Assembly: GCF_030816915.1 (NCBI RefSeq)
Contig: NZ_JAUSYN010000002.1
Span: 4,477,501 to 4,541,500 of the forward strand
Length of the DNA: 64,000 nucleotides
Source: Streptomyces sp. B3I8
GTDB lineage: Bacteria > Actinomycetota > Actinomycetes > Streptomycetales > Streptomycetaceae
Direction: 5' to 3'
Below, piece after piece: positions 38,446 to 46,979 of the stretch (the stretch's first letter is position 1; every line of letters starts with the position of its first letter). The translations under genes were made by a program, and so were the position numbers. A model generated the notes under the pieces. That model ran no database searches and had not been told where the DNA came from. It saw only the letters and a list, made by a program, of their open reading frames with translations.

Positions 38446-39855
38446 TCACGCGGGCTCGGTCTGGGGTTCGCCGGAACGTGGGCCCGGCAGGCGCGGCTCC
38501 GCGTCCCCGGGGGCTTCGCGGGCCGCGATCCGCGTCCGCGCGGTGGGCGGGGTCGCCTTCCACCCCTTGGCCGTCCGCACGTAGTGGTGCACGACCGAGG
38601 CCATGGCGAGGAGCAGCAGGGGGCCGCCCAGCCACGGGTGCCCCGCGAGCTGAGTCGGGAGGTAGCGGTACGCCGTCAGGAGCGCCGCGAAGACCACCGC
38701 GCCGTGGGTGACGAGCAGGGTGGCGGAGCGGTCCCAGCCGCGGCCGAGCGCGCGCATCCCCGCCTCGATGGTGAGCGCGAAGACGACACCGGCGACGAGG
38801 TCCGCGCCGTAGTGGTAGCCGAAGCCCAGGGTCGCCGTGAGGGTGGCGACCAGCCAGAAGGCGCCGACGGACCGCATGAGCCGGGAGCCCTCGCGGGTGT
38901 GCACGAAGAGCGTGGTCGCCCACGCGGTGTGCAGGCTGGGCATGCAGTTGCGCGGGGTGATCCCGTCGAACGGGATGGGATGCGGCGTGCCGAGGGGCGG
39001 CGCGGTGTGCGGCCACAGGTGGGCCGTCGCCCACGCCCCGCCGTCGGTCCCGTAGGCGAAGACCGGGCCGACGACCGGAAAGAGCATGTACACGGCCGGT
39101 CCGAGCAGGCCGATGACCAGGAAGGTGGGCACCAGGTGGTGGCGCGGAAACCGACGCTCGACCGCCACGTTCCGCAACTGGTACAGCGCCATGAGCGCGG
39201 CGGCCAGCGGGAGTTGGCCGTAGACGAGGTGCAGCAGCAGCTCGCCCACCGGTCCGCTGGCGTCGACGACGCGGCCGACCACCCAGGAGGGGTTGCCCAG
39301 CGCGTGGTCGGCGGTCGCCACGTACGGGTCGAGGACCGTCGGACGGGTCTTGGAGGTGATGAGCAGCCAGGTGTCGCCCGTGAGGTGTCCGTTCACCAGC
39401 AGCAGACCGAGTCCGGTCCCCTTCAGCAGCAGCGCGCGCTCCCGGCCGGTGCGGCGGACGAGACCGACGGCCGCGCAGCCCAGCATCACCCACAGCGCTC
39501 CGTTGCCGAACTGCAGGTCGCCGCCGGTCATCAACCGCACCAGGAAGAAGACGACGTCGATGCCGACCGCACAGCTCACCGCGATAAGCCGTTGGCGCCA
39601 GGTGAGCACCACCATCGTCAGCGCGAGACCGGCGTACAGCAGCGGTCCCGACCGCGGCGCGAAGATCAGCTCGCGGCTCTGGTTCGTGAGCGGCCCCCGG
39701 AAGCCGTAGTGGCGCGCGGCGCATTCCAGCGCGACGAGAAAGCCCAGGGTCCCCGCTCCCGCCACGGTCCACAGGATCACTCGTAGCCTGTGCCGGTCGG
39801 CCGACGACGGGGCGTCGCTTCTTCGCCGACCTATTCGTATTGATATGCGGTTCAC
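38446..39855 (-). CDS. PAP2-superfamily membrane phosphatase/transferase
   Basis: About 469 aa with many membrane helices (for example LYAGLALTMVVLTWRQRLIAVS, FLVIGLLGPAVYMLFPVVGPVF, FWLVATLTATLGFG). It has the PAP2 active-site motifs NCMPSLHTAWA and GYHYGADLVAG (catalytic His residues), as in inositolphosphotransferase-like PAP2_3 proteins. Probably a lipid phosphate phosphatase or phosphotransferase acting on the outer face. The start is uncertain: GTG 39855 follows AGGTC by 6-8 nt, while ATG 39948 gives 500 aa with no ribosome site. The C tail is Pro/Arg-rich and cytoplasmic. Confidence 0.88.
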   Translation of the reverse strand: MNRISIRIGRRRSDAPSSADRHRLRVILWTVAGAGTLGFLVALECAARHYGFRGPLTNQSRELIFAPRSGPLLYAGLALTMVVLTWRQRLIAVSCAVGIDVVFFLVRLMTGGDLQFGNGALWVMLGCAAVGLVRRTGRERALLLKGTGLGLLLVNGHLTGDTWLLITSKTRPTVLDPYVATADHALGNPSWVVGRVVDASGPVGELLLHLVYGQLPLAAALMALYQLRNVAVERRFPRHHLVPTFLVIGLLGPAVYMLFPVVGPVFAYGTDGGAWATAHLWPHTAPPLGTPHPIPFDGITPRNCMPSLHTAWATTLFVHTREGSRLMRSVGAFWLVATLTATLGFGYHYGADLVAGVVFALTIEAGMRALGRGWDRSATLLVTHGAVVFAALLTAYRYLPTQLAGHPWLGGPLLLLAMASVVHHYVRTAKGWKATPPTARTRIAAREAPGDAEPRLPGPRSGEPQTEPA

Positions 39856-40061
39856 GTGGTTGACCTGTTTGTCCGGGAACGGGGGAAAGTGGGGATTTGG
39901 AGCGCCTGTTGGCAGGAGTGCACAGATACCTGTGCATAAGTCGGTCATTTGTGCGCGCTGTGAGTTCGAACATGCTACTTACCCACGAAGAGTGATGTCG
40001 TGGGGCGTACGTTCCCCGGGAGACGCCCCCGCCGCGCCGCGGGGGGCGGCGGTCGCGGTGT

Positions 40062-40427
40062 CTACCTCGCGACCGCCCGTCGCGCCGCCTCCCGGACCCG
40101 GGCCGCCGCGTGCTCGGGCAGATGGCGCTCGGGCAGATGGCGCTCGGCGTGCAGCCGGCCGCCGGTGGTCGCGAGCGCCGTGCGGCGGGACCGGTCGGTG
40201 AGCAGTTCCGCGCAGGCCCGCGCCGGCTCCTCCGCGCCGTCGGCGAGGGCGAGGTGCCTCCCTGCGACGACGTCGAGGCCCTCCGCGCCGATCGTCGTAC
40301 TGGCCACCGGCACCCCGTACGCGAAGGCCTCCGGGGTGGGCCGCGCAGCGGCAGCCAGGCGCGCTCACGGTTGAACCGCACCAGGTCGTACTCGGTGCCG
40401 GTGGCCATGGTGAACGCGATCGTCACT
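40062..40427 (-). pseudogene. Glycosyltransferase (GT4-type) C-terminal remnant
   Basis: One frame reads ATGTEYDLVRFNRERAWLPLRG and then loses resemblance; a different frame immediately continues TPEAFAYGVPVASTTIGAEGLDVVAGRHLALADG, the classic end of the nucleotide-sugar binding domain of group 1 glycosyltransferases (glycine-rich stretch normally between LPLR and the PEAFAYG segment is missing). So a short deletion with frameshift lies near 40345-40360. A 15-bp duplication (GGGCAGATGGCGCTC twice, about 40113-40142) lies in the tail. No N-terminal domain is present, so this is a degenerate leftover. Confidence 0.6.
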
Positions 40428-40718
40428 GCTCGGCCGGGGCGGCAGGTGGCACGGTGGATCCGAGTGGATGTCGAAAATTCGACCATGTGCCCGAGTTGAT
40501 TCGAGCCGGCCGGACCCCCGGATGAACGGCCTGGTCATGCGGCGCCGTAGTAACAGTTCGAGCGGTGTCGGCGCTGCTTATAACGGGGAGGGAGTACCTG
40601 GGTAAAGGCCCCGTAAGGGATAAGTCATCACATCGAGTGATTCTTTGGCCTTTACTTGCGCGGCGCAACTCGCGGTTGCCACTCTGTCGCTGTCTGTACA
40701 ACCTGAGGGGAGTGGCCA

Positions 40719-41471
40719 GTGACATTCGGTGAGCAGCCCGCGTATCTGCGCGTTGCGGGTGATCTCCGCAAGAAGATCGTCGACGGCTCGCTGCCACCGC
40801 ACACCCGCCTCCCCTCCCAGGCCCGCATCCGCGAGGAGTACCGGGTCTCGGACACGGTCGCGCTGGAGGCGCGCAAGGTGCTCATGGCCGAGGGGCTGGT
40901 CGAGGGCCGCTCCGGGTCCGGCACCTACGTACGGGAGCGGCCGGTCCCGCGCCGCGTCGCGCGCTCCGGCTACCGCCCGGGGGACGGGGCCACGCCCTTC
41001 CGCCAGGAACAGGCCGACGCGGCGGCGCACGGCACCTGGGAGTCGCGCAGCGAGCAGGCGGAGGCGGGCGCGGCGATCGCCGAGCGGCTCGGCCTGCGGA
41101 CGGGGGACCGGGTGATGCGTACGGCGTACGTGTTCCGGGAGGCGGGCGAGGCGATGATGCTCTCCACGTCCTGGGAGCCGCTCGAACTGACCGGGCGTAC
41201 GCCGGTGATGCTGCCGGAGGAGGGGCCGCTCGGTGGGATGGGGGTCGTGGAGCGGATGGCCGCGATCGACGTCGTCGTGGACAACGTCACGGAGGAAGTG
41301 GGGGCACGCCCGGGGCAGGCCGAGGAACTGCAGGCGCTGGGGGGAGTGCCGGGGCATGTGGTGCTGGTCATCCAGCGCACGTTCTACGCGTCGGGCCGGC
41401 CGGTGGAGACGGCCGATTTGATCATCCCCGCGGACCGCTACCGGGCGTCGTACCACCTGCCGGTGCGGTAG
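40719..41471 (+). CDS. GntR/HutC-family transcriptional regulator
   Basis: A 250-aa regulator: GntR winged helix at 1-75 (QPAYLRVAGDLRKKIVDGSLPPHTRLPSQARIREEYRVSDTVALEARKVLMAEGLVEGRSGSGTYVRE) and UTRA effector domain at about 100-245 (sugar- or acid-binding HutC class; MMLSTSWEPLELT, QALGGVPGHVVLVIQRTFYASGRPVETADLIIPADRYRASY). GTG 40719 with GGGGAG 7-8 nt upstream. CAAC-TCGCG-GTTG at 40666-40678 could be its own operator. It has no obvious catabolic genes beside it. Confidence 0.93.
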   Translation: MTFGEQPAYLRVAGDLRKKIVDGSLPPHTRLPSQARIREEYRVSDTVALEARKVLMAEGLVEGRSGSGTYVRERPVPRRVARSGYRPGDGATPFRQEQADAAAHGTWESRSEQAEAGAAIAERLGLRTGDRVMRTAYVFREAGEAMMLSTSWEPLELTGRTPVMLPEEGPLGGMGVVERMAAIDVVVDNVTEEVGARPGQAEELQALGGVPGHVVLVIQRTFYASGRPVETADLIIPADRYRASYHLPVR

Positions 41472-41580
41472 CCGGCCCCGGCACGGCACCCGCGAGTCCC
41501 TGACGCGCCGCGCCACCATGTGCGCCCGCGGCCGTCGGCCCGCAACCCGCGGCCGTTGGGTCGAAGCCCGCGGCTGTTGG

Positions 41581-41608
41581 CCCGCAGCCCGCAGCCCGCA
41601 GCCCGCAG
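41581..41608. repeat. 7-bp tandem repeat CCCGCAG x4
   Basis: Four perfect head-to-tail copies of CCCGCAG, then a decaying fifth (CCCGCC). The surrounding 100 bp contain further CCCGCGGCCGT variants, so the whole block looks like replication-slippage product. Confidence 0.85.
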
Positions 41609-41718
41609 CCCGCCAACCCGCGGCCGTCGGCCTGCGGCCCGGAGCCTGCGGCCCGCAGTCCGCAGCCGCCCCCCGCGGTGGCGGTGCCGCGCACGGGCAC
41701 CGGACGGGTGCGCCGTGC

Positions 41719-41774
41719 GGGCCACGACGGACGGGCCACGACGGACGGGCCACGACGGACGGGCCACGACGTAC
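41719..41774. repeat. 14-bp tandem repeat x4
   Basis: GGGCCACGACGGAC repeats four times head to tail; the fourth copy has one change (GTAC for GGAC). The unit is not a multiple of three, consistent with non-coding DNA. A candidate variable-number repeat between strains. Confidence 0.9.
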
Positions 41775-41801
41775 GGGCGCGCCGGGGCGGCGCGCCCGTA
41801 C
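41771..41801 (+). terminator. Strong hairpin after the tandem repeat
   Basis: GTACGGGCGCGCC (41771-41783) and GGCGCGCCCGTAC (41789-41801) pair perfectly over 13 bp around GGGGC. It lies ~300 bp downstream of the GntR stop. AAGAAACC follows, so there is no U-tract on the + strand. Confidence 0.6.
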
Positions 41802-42030
41802 GGGCACAAGAAACCGGACGTTCTCGCACGGAGCGCTCCCGCTCGCTTCGTGCTGCTGGGGGCGCACTCAACGGCGCATTCAGCCTCCCTCGTCCCCTCC
41901 GCCATGGCTTCGTCATGGCCAATTGGCACGGGTCCCGGCCTGCCTCGTCGTGAGAAACCGTATTCGCTGAGTAAAGGTTGGGCGTACGCTCGGGCATATG
42001 CGGAGTGCGGTTTCGTCGGGAGGGGGCGGG

Positions 42031-42219
42031 ATGAACGAGAGCACGGTGACGCTCCCCTGGCTCGTCGTGCGCCGGGACGACAACGGCAATCGCTACGGCG
42101 TCGGCCGCTATGCGACCCGGGCCGAGGCCCAGAAGATCGCCGACAGCCTCGGCAGCCCCGGTCACGAGCAGCTCTACTGGGTCGAATGCCTGGACGAGGA
42201 CGCCGCCAACACGTCCTGA
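42031..42219 (+). CDS. Small SPOR-like conserved protein
   Basis: A 62-aa protein: VTLPWLVVRRDDNGNRYGVGRYATRAEAQKIADSLGSPGHEQLYWVECLD. The pattern (beta strand, NGNRYGVGRYATRAEAQKIADSL helix, strand) resembles half of a SPOR peptidoglycan-binding fold and is, from memory, a conserved Streptomyces small protein. No signal peptide, so it is presumably cytoplasmic. ATG 42031 is preceded by GGGAGGGGGCGGG; the frame extends to ATG 41998 but that would bury the ribosome site. Confidence 0.75.
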   Translation: MNESTVTLPWLVVRRDDNGNRYGVGRYATRAEAQKIADSLGSPGHEQLYWVECLDEDAANTS

Positions 42220-42275
42220 CCGCGTCGACCCCGGGTGGTCCCGGCCGGTCGTGGTGCGCTCACGTGCGCCGACCG

Positions 42276-42281
42276 TAGGCT
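42276..42281 (+). promoter_or_regulatory. Candidate -10 box for a leaderless mutT mRNA
   Basis: TAGGCT lies 7 nt before ATG 42289 and no purine-rich ribosome site is present. Confidence 0.45.
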
Positions 42282-42288
42282 CCGGCCC

Positions 42289-42714
42289 ATGACCCCACCC
42301 ATCCTCGTGGTCGCGGCCGCCCTCGTGGACGACGCCGGTCGCCTCCTCGCCGCCCGCCGCAGCGCACCCCCCGATCTCGCCGGTCGCTGGGAACTCCCCG
42401 GCGGCAAGGTCGAACCGGGTGAGTCGCCCGAGCGCGCCCTCGTCCGTGAACTCCGCGAGGAACTCGGCGTCGACGCCGAACCGGTGTCGCGCGTGCCGGG
42501 GGAGTGGCCGCTGAAGCCCGGTTACGTCCTGCGCGTGTGGACCGCCCGTCTCGTGTCCGGCACCCCCGAACCGCTGGAGGATCACGACCGGCTGCGCTGG
42601 CTCGGTCCCGACGAGATCTGGGACGTCCACTGGCTCGACCAGGACGTCCCGGCCGTGCATGCCGCCCGCCCCGCGCGGGACGACGTCAACAAGGCGCCCG
42701 TCCGGGGGGAATGA
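42289..42714 (+). CDS. mutT: MutT-type Nudix hydrolase
   Basis: A 141-aa Nudix protein. The box [24 protein letters not shown] fits GX5EX7REUXEEXGU exactly. The N-terminal [36 protein letters not shown] and W-rich C half ([22 protein letters not shown]) match (8-oxo)-dGTP diphosphatases of the MutT group that sanitise oxidised nucleotides. Length is family-normal. The symbol is functional rather than orthology-based, as Streptomyces has several MutT paralogues. Confidence 0.9.
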   Translation: MTPPILVVAAALVDDAGRLLAARRSAPPDLAGRWELPGGKVEPGESPERALVRELREELGVDAEPVSRVPGEWPLKPGYVLRVWTARLVSGTPEPLEDHDRLRWLGPDEIWDVHWLDQDVPAVHAARPARDDVNKAPVRGE

Positions 42715-42889
42715 GCGGACGGGCGGGGGCCCTCGCCCGGCGCACCGGTGGGCGCGCGCGTGGCGTGGCCGGGCGTACGTGTCACCGGAGGCGCGTGGGA
42801 ATCGGGGGGCGTCAGAGGCCGGCGCCGGGTACGCCGTTCGTGCCACAGTGCGCCCGCGTGCGCGGTACGGCCTCCCTGATATCGGGTAT

Positions 42890-43345
42890 GTGCCCAGTAA
42901 CCCCACGAAACCGGACATGGGTGGGCTCCTGGCCTGGGAAGTGATCGGCGTGCTCGAGACCGGAGGCGACTGCGCCGAGTGGACGTTCCCCGCGGACCCC
43001 GGCTCGGTCCGCGATGCCCGTGCCGTCGTGCGGGGGCAGTTGCGCGCCTGGGGTCTCGACGATCTCGTCGACGTCGCCGCGCTCCTCGTGAGCGAACTGG
43101 TCACCAATTCCCTGCGGCACGCCAGCGGACCCATCGGCGTACGGCTCGTACGGTCCTCCGGGACGGCCCCCGGGCTCCTGGTCGAGGTCTCGGACCCGCT
43201 GCCCGACCTGCCCCGGGAGCGCACTGCGGGACTCGACGAGGAGAGCGGCCGCGGCCTCCGACTGGTCGCCTCCTCCGCCCGGCGCTGGGGCACCCGCCCG
43301 GGGGTCTCGGGCAAGACCGTCTGGTTCGAACTCGCGATTCCCTGA
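42890..43345 (+). CDS. Anti-sigma-factor-type ATP-binding protein
   Basis: A 151-aa HATPase_c (SpoIIAB/RsbW-like) protein: CAEWTFPADPGSVRDARAVVRGQLRAWGLDDLVDVAALLVSELVTNSLRHA (N-box), LLVEVSDPLPDLP, DEESGRGLRLVASSARRWG (G-box) and GKTVWFEL. Such stand-alone kinases bind sigma factors or phosphorylate anti-anti-sigma partners. The start is uncertain: GTG 42890 (PSNPTKPDMGG) or ATG 42917. It lies 370 bp upstream of a large PAS-GAF-SpoIIE phosphatase that ends in the same type of domain (GKTVWFELPLP), so the two may act on a common partner. Confidence 0.88.
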   Translation: MPSNPTKPDMGGLLAWEVIGVLETGGDCAEWTFPADPGSVRDARAVVRGQLRAWGLDDLVDVAALLVSELVTNSLRHASGPIGVRLVRSSGTAPGLLVEVSDPLPDLPRERTAGLDEESGRGLRLVASSARRWGTRPGVSGKTVWFELAIP

Positions 43346-43714
43346 AGGGATATCGGCGTGCGTCCCGGCCGCCGTGCCGACGCACATCCCGGCCGAAGGA
43401 CCGGCGCGCAGGCCGGCTCGTATCGCGGTGTGCGCCCGGCCGACGCCCCCGGCCGGGACGCGTTCCACCCGGGGGGCGGCTCCGGGGCGCACGGGTCACG
43501 GCCGGTTCATGTCCGTCGGCGCACAGGAACTACGGGGTTCGACGGGGCGCCACCTGGTTAGAAGACTGGGAGTATGTCGCGGCCGGTCCAAAAACCATCG
43601 GGACCGTGCTGTGATCGTGAACACCGTGTTGTGCGGCGCCGTAGTGCTGGATACTGCGGGCAGCCGCCCCCGGTGACCGGTGCCGGACGCGGTGAGCTGG
43701 AGGGGACGGTTCGC
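43346..43714. other. Intergenic region upstream of the PAS-GAF-SpoIIE gene
   Basis: A 369-bp gap. It has a GGTTAGAAGACTGGGAGTATG stretch at about 43556-43576 and GATACT (43650-43655) with TTGTGC 15 bp upstream, either of which could be part of a promoter (alternative sigma type for the first), but neither fits a consensus well. GGAGGGG at 43699-43705 is the ribosome site of the next gene. Confidence 0.35.
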
Positions 43715-46700
43715 GTGAGCGAGATACCAGCGAGGGCCACGGGCCCCGAGGGCCCGTCGGACGACGCGCGGGCGTGGGCGCGGGTCGCGGCCGACGCGTC
43801 CCGGCGCGCCGCCGCGGCTCCCGCCGAGGACGCCCGCACGACGCGCGAGGCGACGAGCGGTCACGGGAACTCCGGGGACGCCCGGAGCGAGCGTGACGCC
43901 CGGGGCGCCTGGAACGAGCGCGACGACCGTGACGAGCGTCACGCGCGCGACGCCGGTGCGCCGCGCCCCGGCGGTGACTCCGACGCCCCTCGCGACGACC
44001 GCCGTGCCGGGGCCTCCCGCGACGACCGCCGTGCCGGGGCCTCCCGCGACGACCACCCCCGCGCCGGGGCCTCCCGCGACGACCACCCCCGCGCCGGGGC
44101 CTCCCGGGGCGACCGCCGTACCGGGGTCCCCCGCGACGACCGCCGCACCGACGCCCCCCTGGACCGGCGCGCGCTCGCCGTGGCTCCCACCGATCCCGGG
44201 CACTGGCAGAGCAATCCGCCCGGGTCCCTCTACGACTACATCAAGGTCGCGTCCTTCTCCGTCGGCCCCGACGGGCTCGTGGAGCAGTGGAGTCTGCGTG
44301 CCGAGCAGATCTTCGGAATCCCCGCCGAGCGGGCCATCGGCATGGACCCCATCGAGGCCTTCGTCGACCCCGATCTGCGCGAGCGCGGCCGTCGCAAGAT
44401 GGCCGAAATCCTCGACGGGCGGGAGTGGACGGGGCTCATCCCCTTCCGCGCCAGGAGCACCGGGCGCACCGGAAACACCGCAAGCGCAGCAGCCACCGAA
44501 CGCGCCGAGCACCCCGACGGCACCACCCGCGCCACCGAAGGCACCGGCCGCCAGGGCGGTCCGGAGCGCACCGAAGACGTCGCCGACGGCCTGGCCGAGG
44601 TCTATGTGATGCCCACCACGACGGAGAACGGCCGCCGGGCCGCCGTCTGCATCGTCGTGGACGTCCACACCCTGCGCAGCATCGAGACCGACCTCGCCGC
44701 CTCGCAGTCGATTTTCGGCCAATCCCCCTTCGGTTTCCTGCTGATCGACCCCGACCTGCGGATCCGCCGCGCCAACAAGCGGTTCGCCTCCACGTTCGGC
44801 GGCACCACCGAGGACCACCGCGGCCGTACGGTCCACGACTACCTGCTCGGCCCGGAGGCCGACCGGGTCCGGGCGACGCTGCGCCGCGTGCTGGACACCG
44901 GCGAGTCCATCACGGACATGCACATCACCGGCTACGTCCCCGGCTCCGACCAGCGCCGGCACTGGTCCGTCAACCTCTACCGCGTGCACAGCGGCAGCGG
45001 CCGTCCCATCGGCGTCGCCTGGCTGGCCCTCGACATCACCGCCCGCCGCGCCGCCGCCCGCGAGGCCGCCGCCGCCCGCCGCAACCTCGCCCTGCTGAAC
45101 GAGGCGGGCGCCCGCATCGGCAACTCCCTGGACCTGGAGACCACCGCGCGCGAACTGCTCGACGTGGTGGTCCCCGGCTTCTGCGACCTCGCCGTCGTCG
45201 ACCTCTACCAGGGGCTGCTCGCCGGCGACGAGACCCCGCCCGGCCTCGCCGACGGCAGTGCCGAACTGCGCCGCGTCGCCTCCGCCAGCGCGGTCGCCGG
45301 CGCCCCGTTCACCGGCGGTCCGGCCCCCGTCGCCGTCGGCGGCGTCCACCACTACCCGTTCAACTCGCCCTGCGCCGACGCCCTGCGCACCGGCCGCCCC
45401 AAGAGCGTGGCCCCGCAGGAGGGCAGCCCGATACAGTCCACGCTCGCCGTGCCGATGGTCGCGCACGACACCGTCGTGGGGCTCGCCCAGTTCTCCCGTA
45501 CGAAGGGCAGCGAGCCGTTCGGCGAACGCGACAGCGCGCTCGCCGTCGAACTCGCCGCGCGCGCCGCCGTCTGTATCGACAACGCCCGCCTCTACCGCCG
45601 CGAGCACGAACGCGCCCTGATCCTCCAGCGCTCGCTGCTGCCCCCGGGCGACCCGGAGGCCTCCGGCCTGGACATCGCCTGCCGCTACCTGCCGGGCAAC
45701 GCGGCCACCGAGGTGGGCGGCGACTGGTTCGACGTCATCGAACTTCCGGGCCACCGCACCGCGTTGGTCGTCGGTGACGTCATGGGTCGCGGACTGCGCG
45801 CCGCCGTCGCGATGGGCGAACTCCGTACCGCGGTCCGCACGCTGGCCCAGCTCGACATCGAACCGGCCGAGGTGCTCAGCCAGCTGGACGAGATCGCCCG
45901 CGGCCTCGGCGCGCCCGGCGGTGTCACGCAGGCCACCCGCACCGCCGCCCGCAAGCCGCGCGACGCCGACCTGTCCGAGGTGTACCTGGCGACGTGCGTG
46001 TACGCCGTCTACGACTCGGTGACCCGGCGCTGCACCTTCGCCAACGCCGGCCACCTCCCGCCCGTCCTCGTGGAGCCCGGTGAGAGCGCGCTGATGCTCG
46101 ACGTGCCGCCGGGCATGCCGCTCGGCGTGGGCGGCGAGCCGTTCGAGGAGGTGGAGGTCGAACTGCCCGAGGGCTCCCTCCTCGCCCTCTACACGGACGG
46201 CCTCGTCGAATCCCGCGACCATCCCCTGGACGAGGGCCTGCAGGCGTTCGTCGGCGCCCTCACCGACCCCTCGCAGCCGCTGGAGGACGTCTGCGACCAC
46301 GTCCTCAGCACCCTGGACACCCACCACGGCGAGGACGACATCGCGCTGCTGATGGCGCGTGTGCAAGGTCTGCCGGCGGACTCCGTCGGCGACTGGACGC
46401 TGCCGCGCGAACCGCGCAGCGTCGGCCGCGCCCGCGAGTACGCCCGTGCCCAGCTCCAGTCCTGGGGCCTGGAACCGCTGGTGGACACCGCCGAACTGCT
46501 CGTCAGCGAGTTGGTCACCAACGCGCTGCGCTACGGCGAGGGCGAGATCCGCCTGCGCCTGCTGCTCGACCGCACGATGGTCTGCGAGGTCTGGGACGCG
46601 GGCCTGGTCCAGCCGCGCCGTCGCCGCGCCCGCGACACGGACGAGGGCGGCCGTGGCCTGCAACTGGTCGGCCTGCTCAGCGCGGCCTGGGGCTCCCGCC

Positions 46701-46798
46701 GCACCCCCCGCGGCAAGACCGTCTGGTTCGAACTCCCGCTCCCCGGCGGTGACGCGACCCTCACCGACCCGGCGGAGGCACTGCTGAGCCTGTTCTAG
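43715..46798 (+). CDS. PAS-PAS-GAF-SpoIIE phosphatase-HATPase regulator
   Basis: A 1027-aa signalling protein. Residues 1-165 are disordered, with repeated RDDRRAGAS/RDDHPRAGAS units. A PAS domain (about 170-330: LYDYIKVASFSVGPDGLVEQWSLRAEQIFG) contains an inserted Thr/Gly/Glu linker. A second PAS (about 345-460: FGQSPFGFLLIDPDLRIRRANKRFASTFGG) is followed by GAF (about 480-650), SpoIIE/PP2C (about 665-880: [74 protein letters not shown]) and HATPase (about 900-1015). GTG 43715 has GGAGGGG 9 nt upstream. It likely controls a sigma factor pathway in response to small ligands or redox. Confidence 0.93.
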   Translation: MSEIPARATGPEGPSDDARAWARVAADASRRAAAAPAEDARTTREATSGHGNSGDARSERDARGAWNERDDRDERHARDAGAPRPGGDSDAPRDDRRAGASRDDRRAGASRDDHPRAGASRDDHPRAGASRGDRRTGVPRDDRRTDAPLDRRALAVAPTDPGHWQSNPPGSLYDYIKVASFSVGPDGLVEQWSLRAEQIFGIPAERAIGMDPIEAFVDPDLRERGRRKMAEILDGREWTGLIPFRARSTGRTGNTASAAATERAEHPDGTTRATEGTGRQGGPERTEDVADGLAEVYVMPTTTENGRRAAVCIVVDVHTLRSIETDLAASQSIFGQSPFGFLLIDPDLRIRRANKRFASTFGGTTEDHRGRTVHDYLLGPEADRVRATLRRVLDTGESITDMHITGYVPGSDQRRHWSVNLYRVHSGSGRPIGVAWLALDITARRAAAREAAAARRNLALLNEAGARIGNSLDLETTARELLDVVVPGFCDLAVVDLYQGLLAGDETPPGLADGSAELRRVASASAVAGAPFTGGPAPVAVGGVHHYPFNSPCADALRTGRPKSVAPQEGSPIQSTLAVPMVAHDTVVGLAQFSRTKGSEPFGERDSALAVELAARAAVCIDNARLYRREHERALILQRSLLPPGDPEASGLDIACRYLPGNAATEVGGDWFDVIELPGHRTALVVGDVMGRGLRAAVAMGELRTAVRTLAQLDIEPAEVLSQLDEIARGLGAPGGVTQATRTAARKPRDADLSEVYLATCVYAVYDSVTRRCTFANAGHLPPVLVEPGESALMLDVPPGMPLGVGGEPFEEVEVELPEGSLLALYTDGLVESRDHPLDEGLQAFVGALTDPSQPLEDVCDHVLSTLDTHHGEDDIALLMARVQGLPADSVGDWTLPREPRSVGRAREYARAQLQSWGLEPLVDTAELLVSELVTNALRYGEGEIRLRLLLDRTMVCEVWDAGLVQPRRRRARDTDEGGRGLQLVGLLSAAWGSRRTPRGKTVWFELPLPGGDATLTDPAEALLSLF
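43991..44104 (+). repeat. In-frame 27/30-bp tandem repeats in the phosphatase gene
   Basis: Two 27-bp copies (CGCGACGACCGCCGTGCCGG... 43991-44044) are followed by two 30-bp copies that differ by a 3-bp expansion and changes (44045-44104). Both periods are multiples of three, so the frame is kept and the product gains RDD(R/HP)RAGAS units. Confidence 0.9.
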
Positions 46799-46979
46799 GT
46801 GCCGTCGAGCCTGTTGAACCGGATGTCGGCCCCCGGCGTCCTCGGCTCCGACGCGGCACCGCGTACGTCCGGGCCGTCTACGGCCACCTGCCCTGAACCG
46901 CTGTTCCGAGCGGTCCCCCGCTCGCCTGCCCCGACCGGCGGCCGCGCCGAGCCGTCCTGGCCGACTGCCCCGACCGGGG

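Larger units (their letters stand above)
41472..42030. other. Repeat-rich spacer between GntR and SPOR-like genes
   Basis: A 559-bp gap made up of low-complexity GC DNA: CCCGCAG heptamers (41581-41608), a 14-bp tandem repeat (41719-41774) and a strong hairpin (41771-41801). The last ~150 bp (41860-42030) are less GC-rich and should hold the promoter of the small SPOR-like gene. No coding sequence is supported. Confidence 0.6.

Noticed and set aside
41438..41929. Repeat-encoded ORFs in the GntR-SPOR gap
   Set aside because: The 14-bp repeat period shifts frame at each copy, and the products are Arg/Ala/Gly-only low-complexity sequences.
43556..43576. SigB-type promoter (GTTA...GGGAGTAT) upstream of the PAS-SpoIIE gene
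   Set aside because: The spacing between the boxes is too short and the -10 box has an extra base relative to GGGTAT; kept only as a note.
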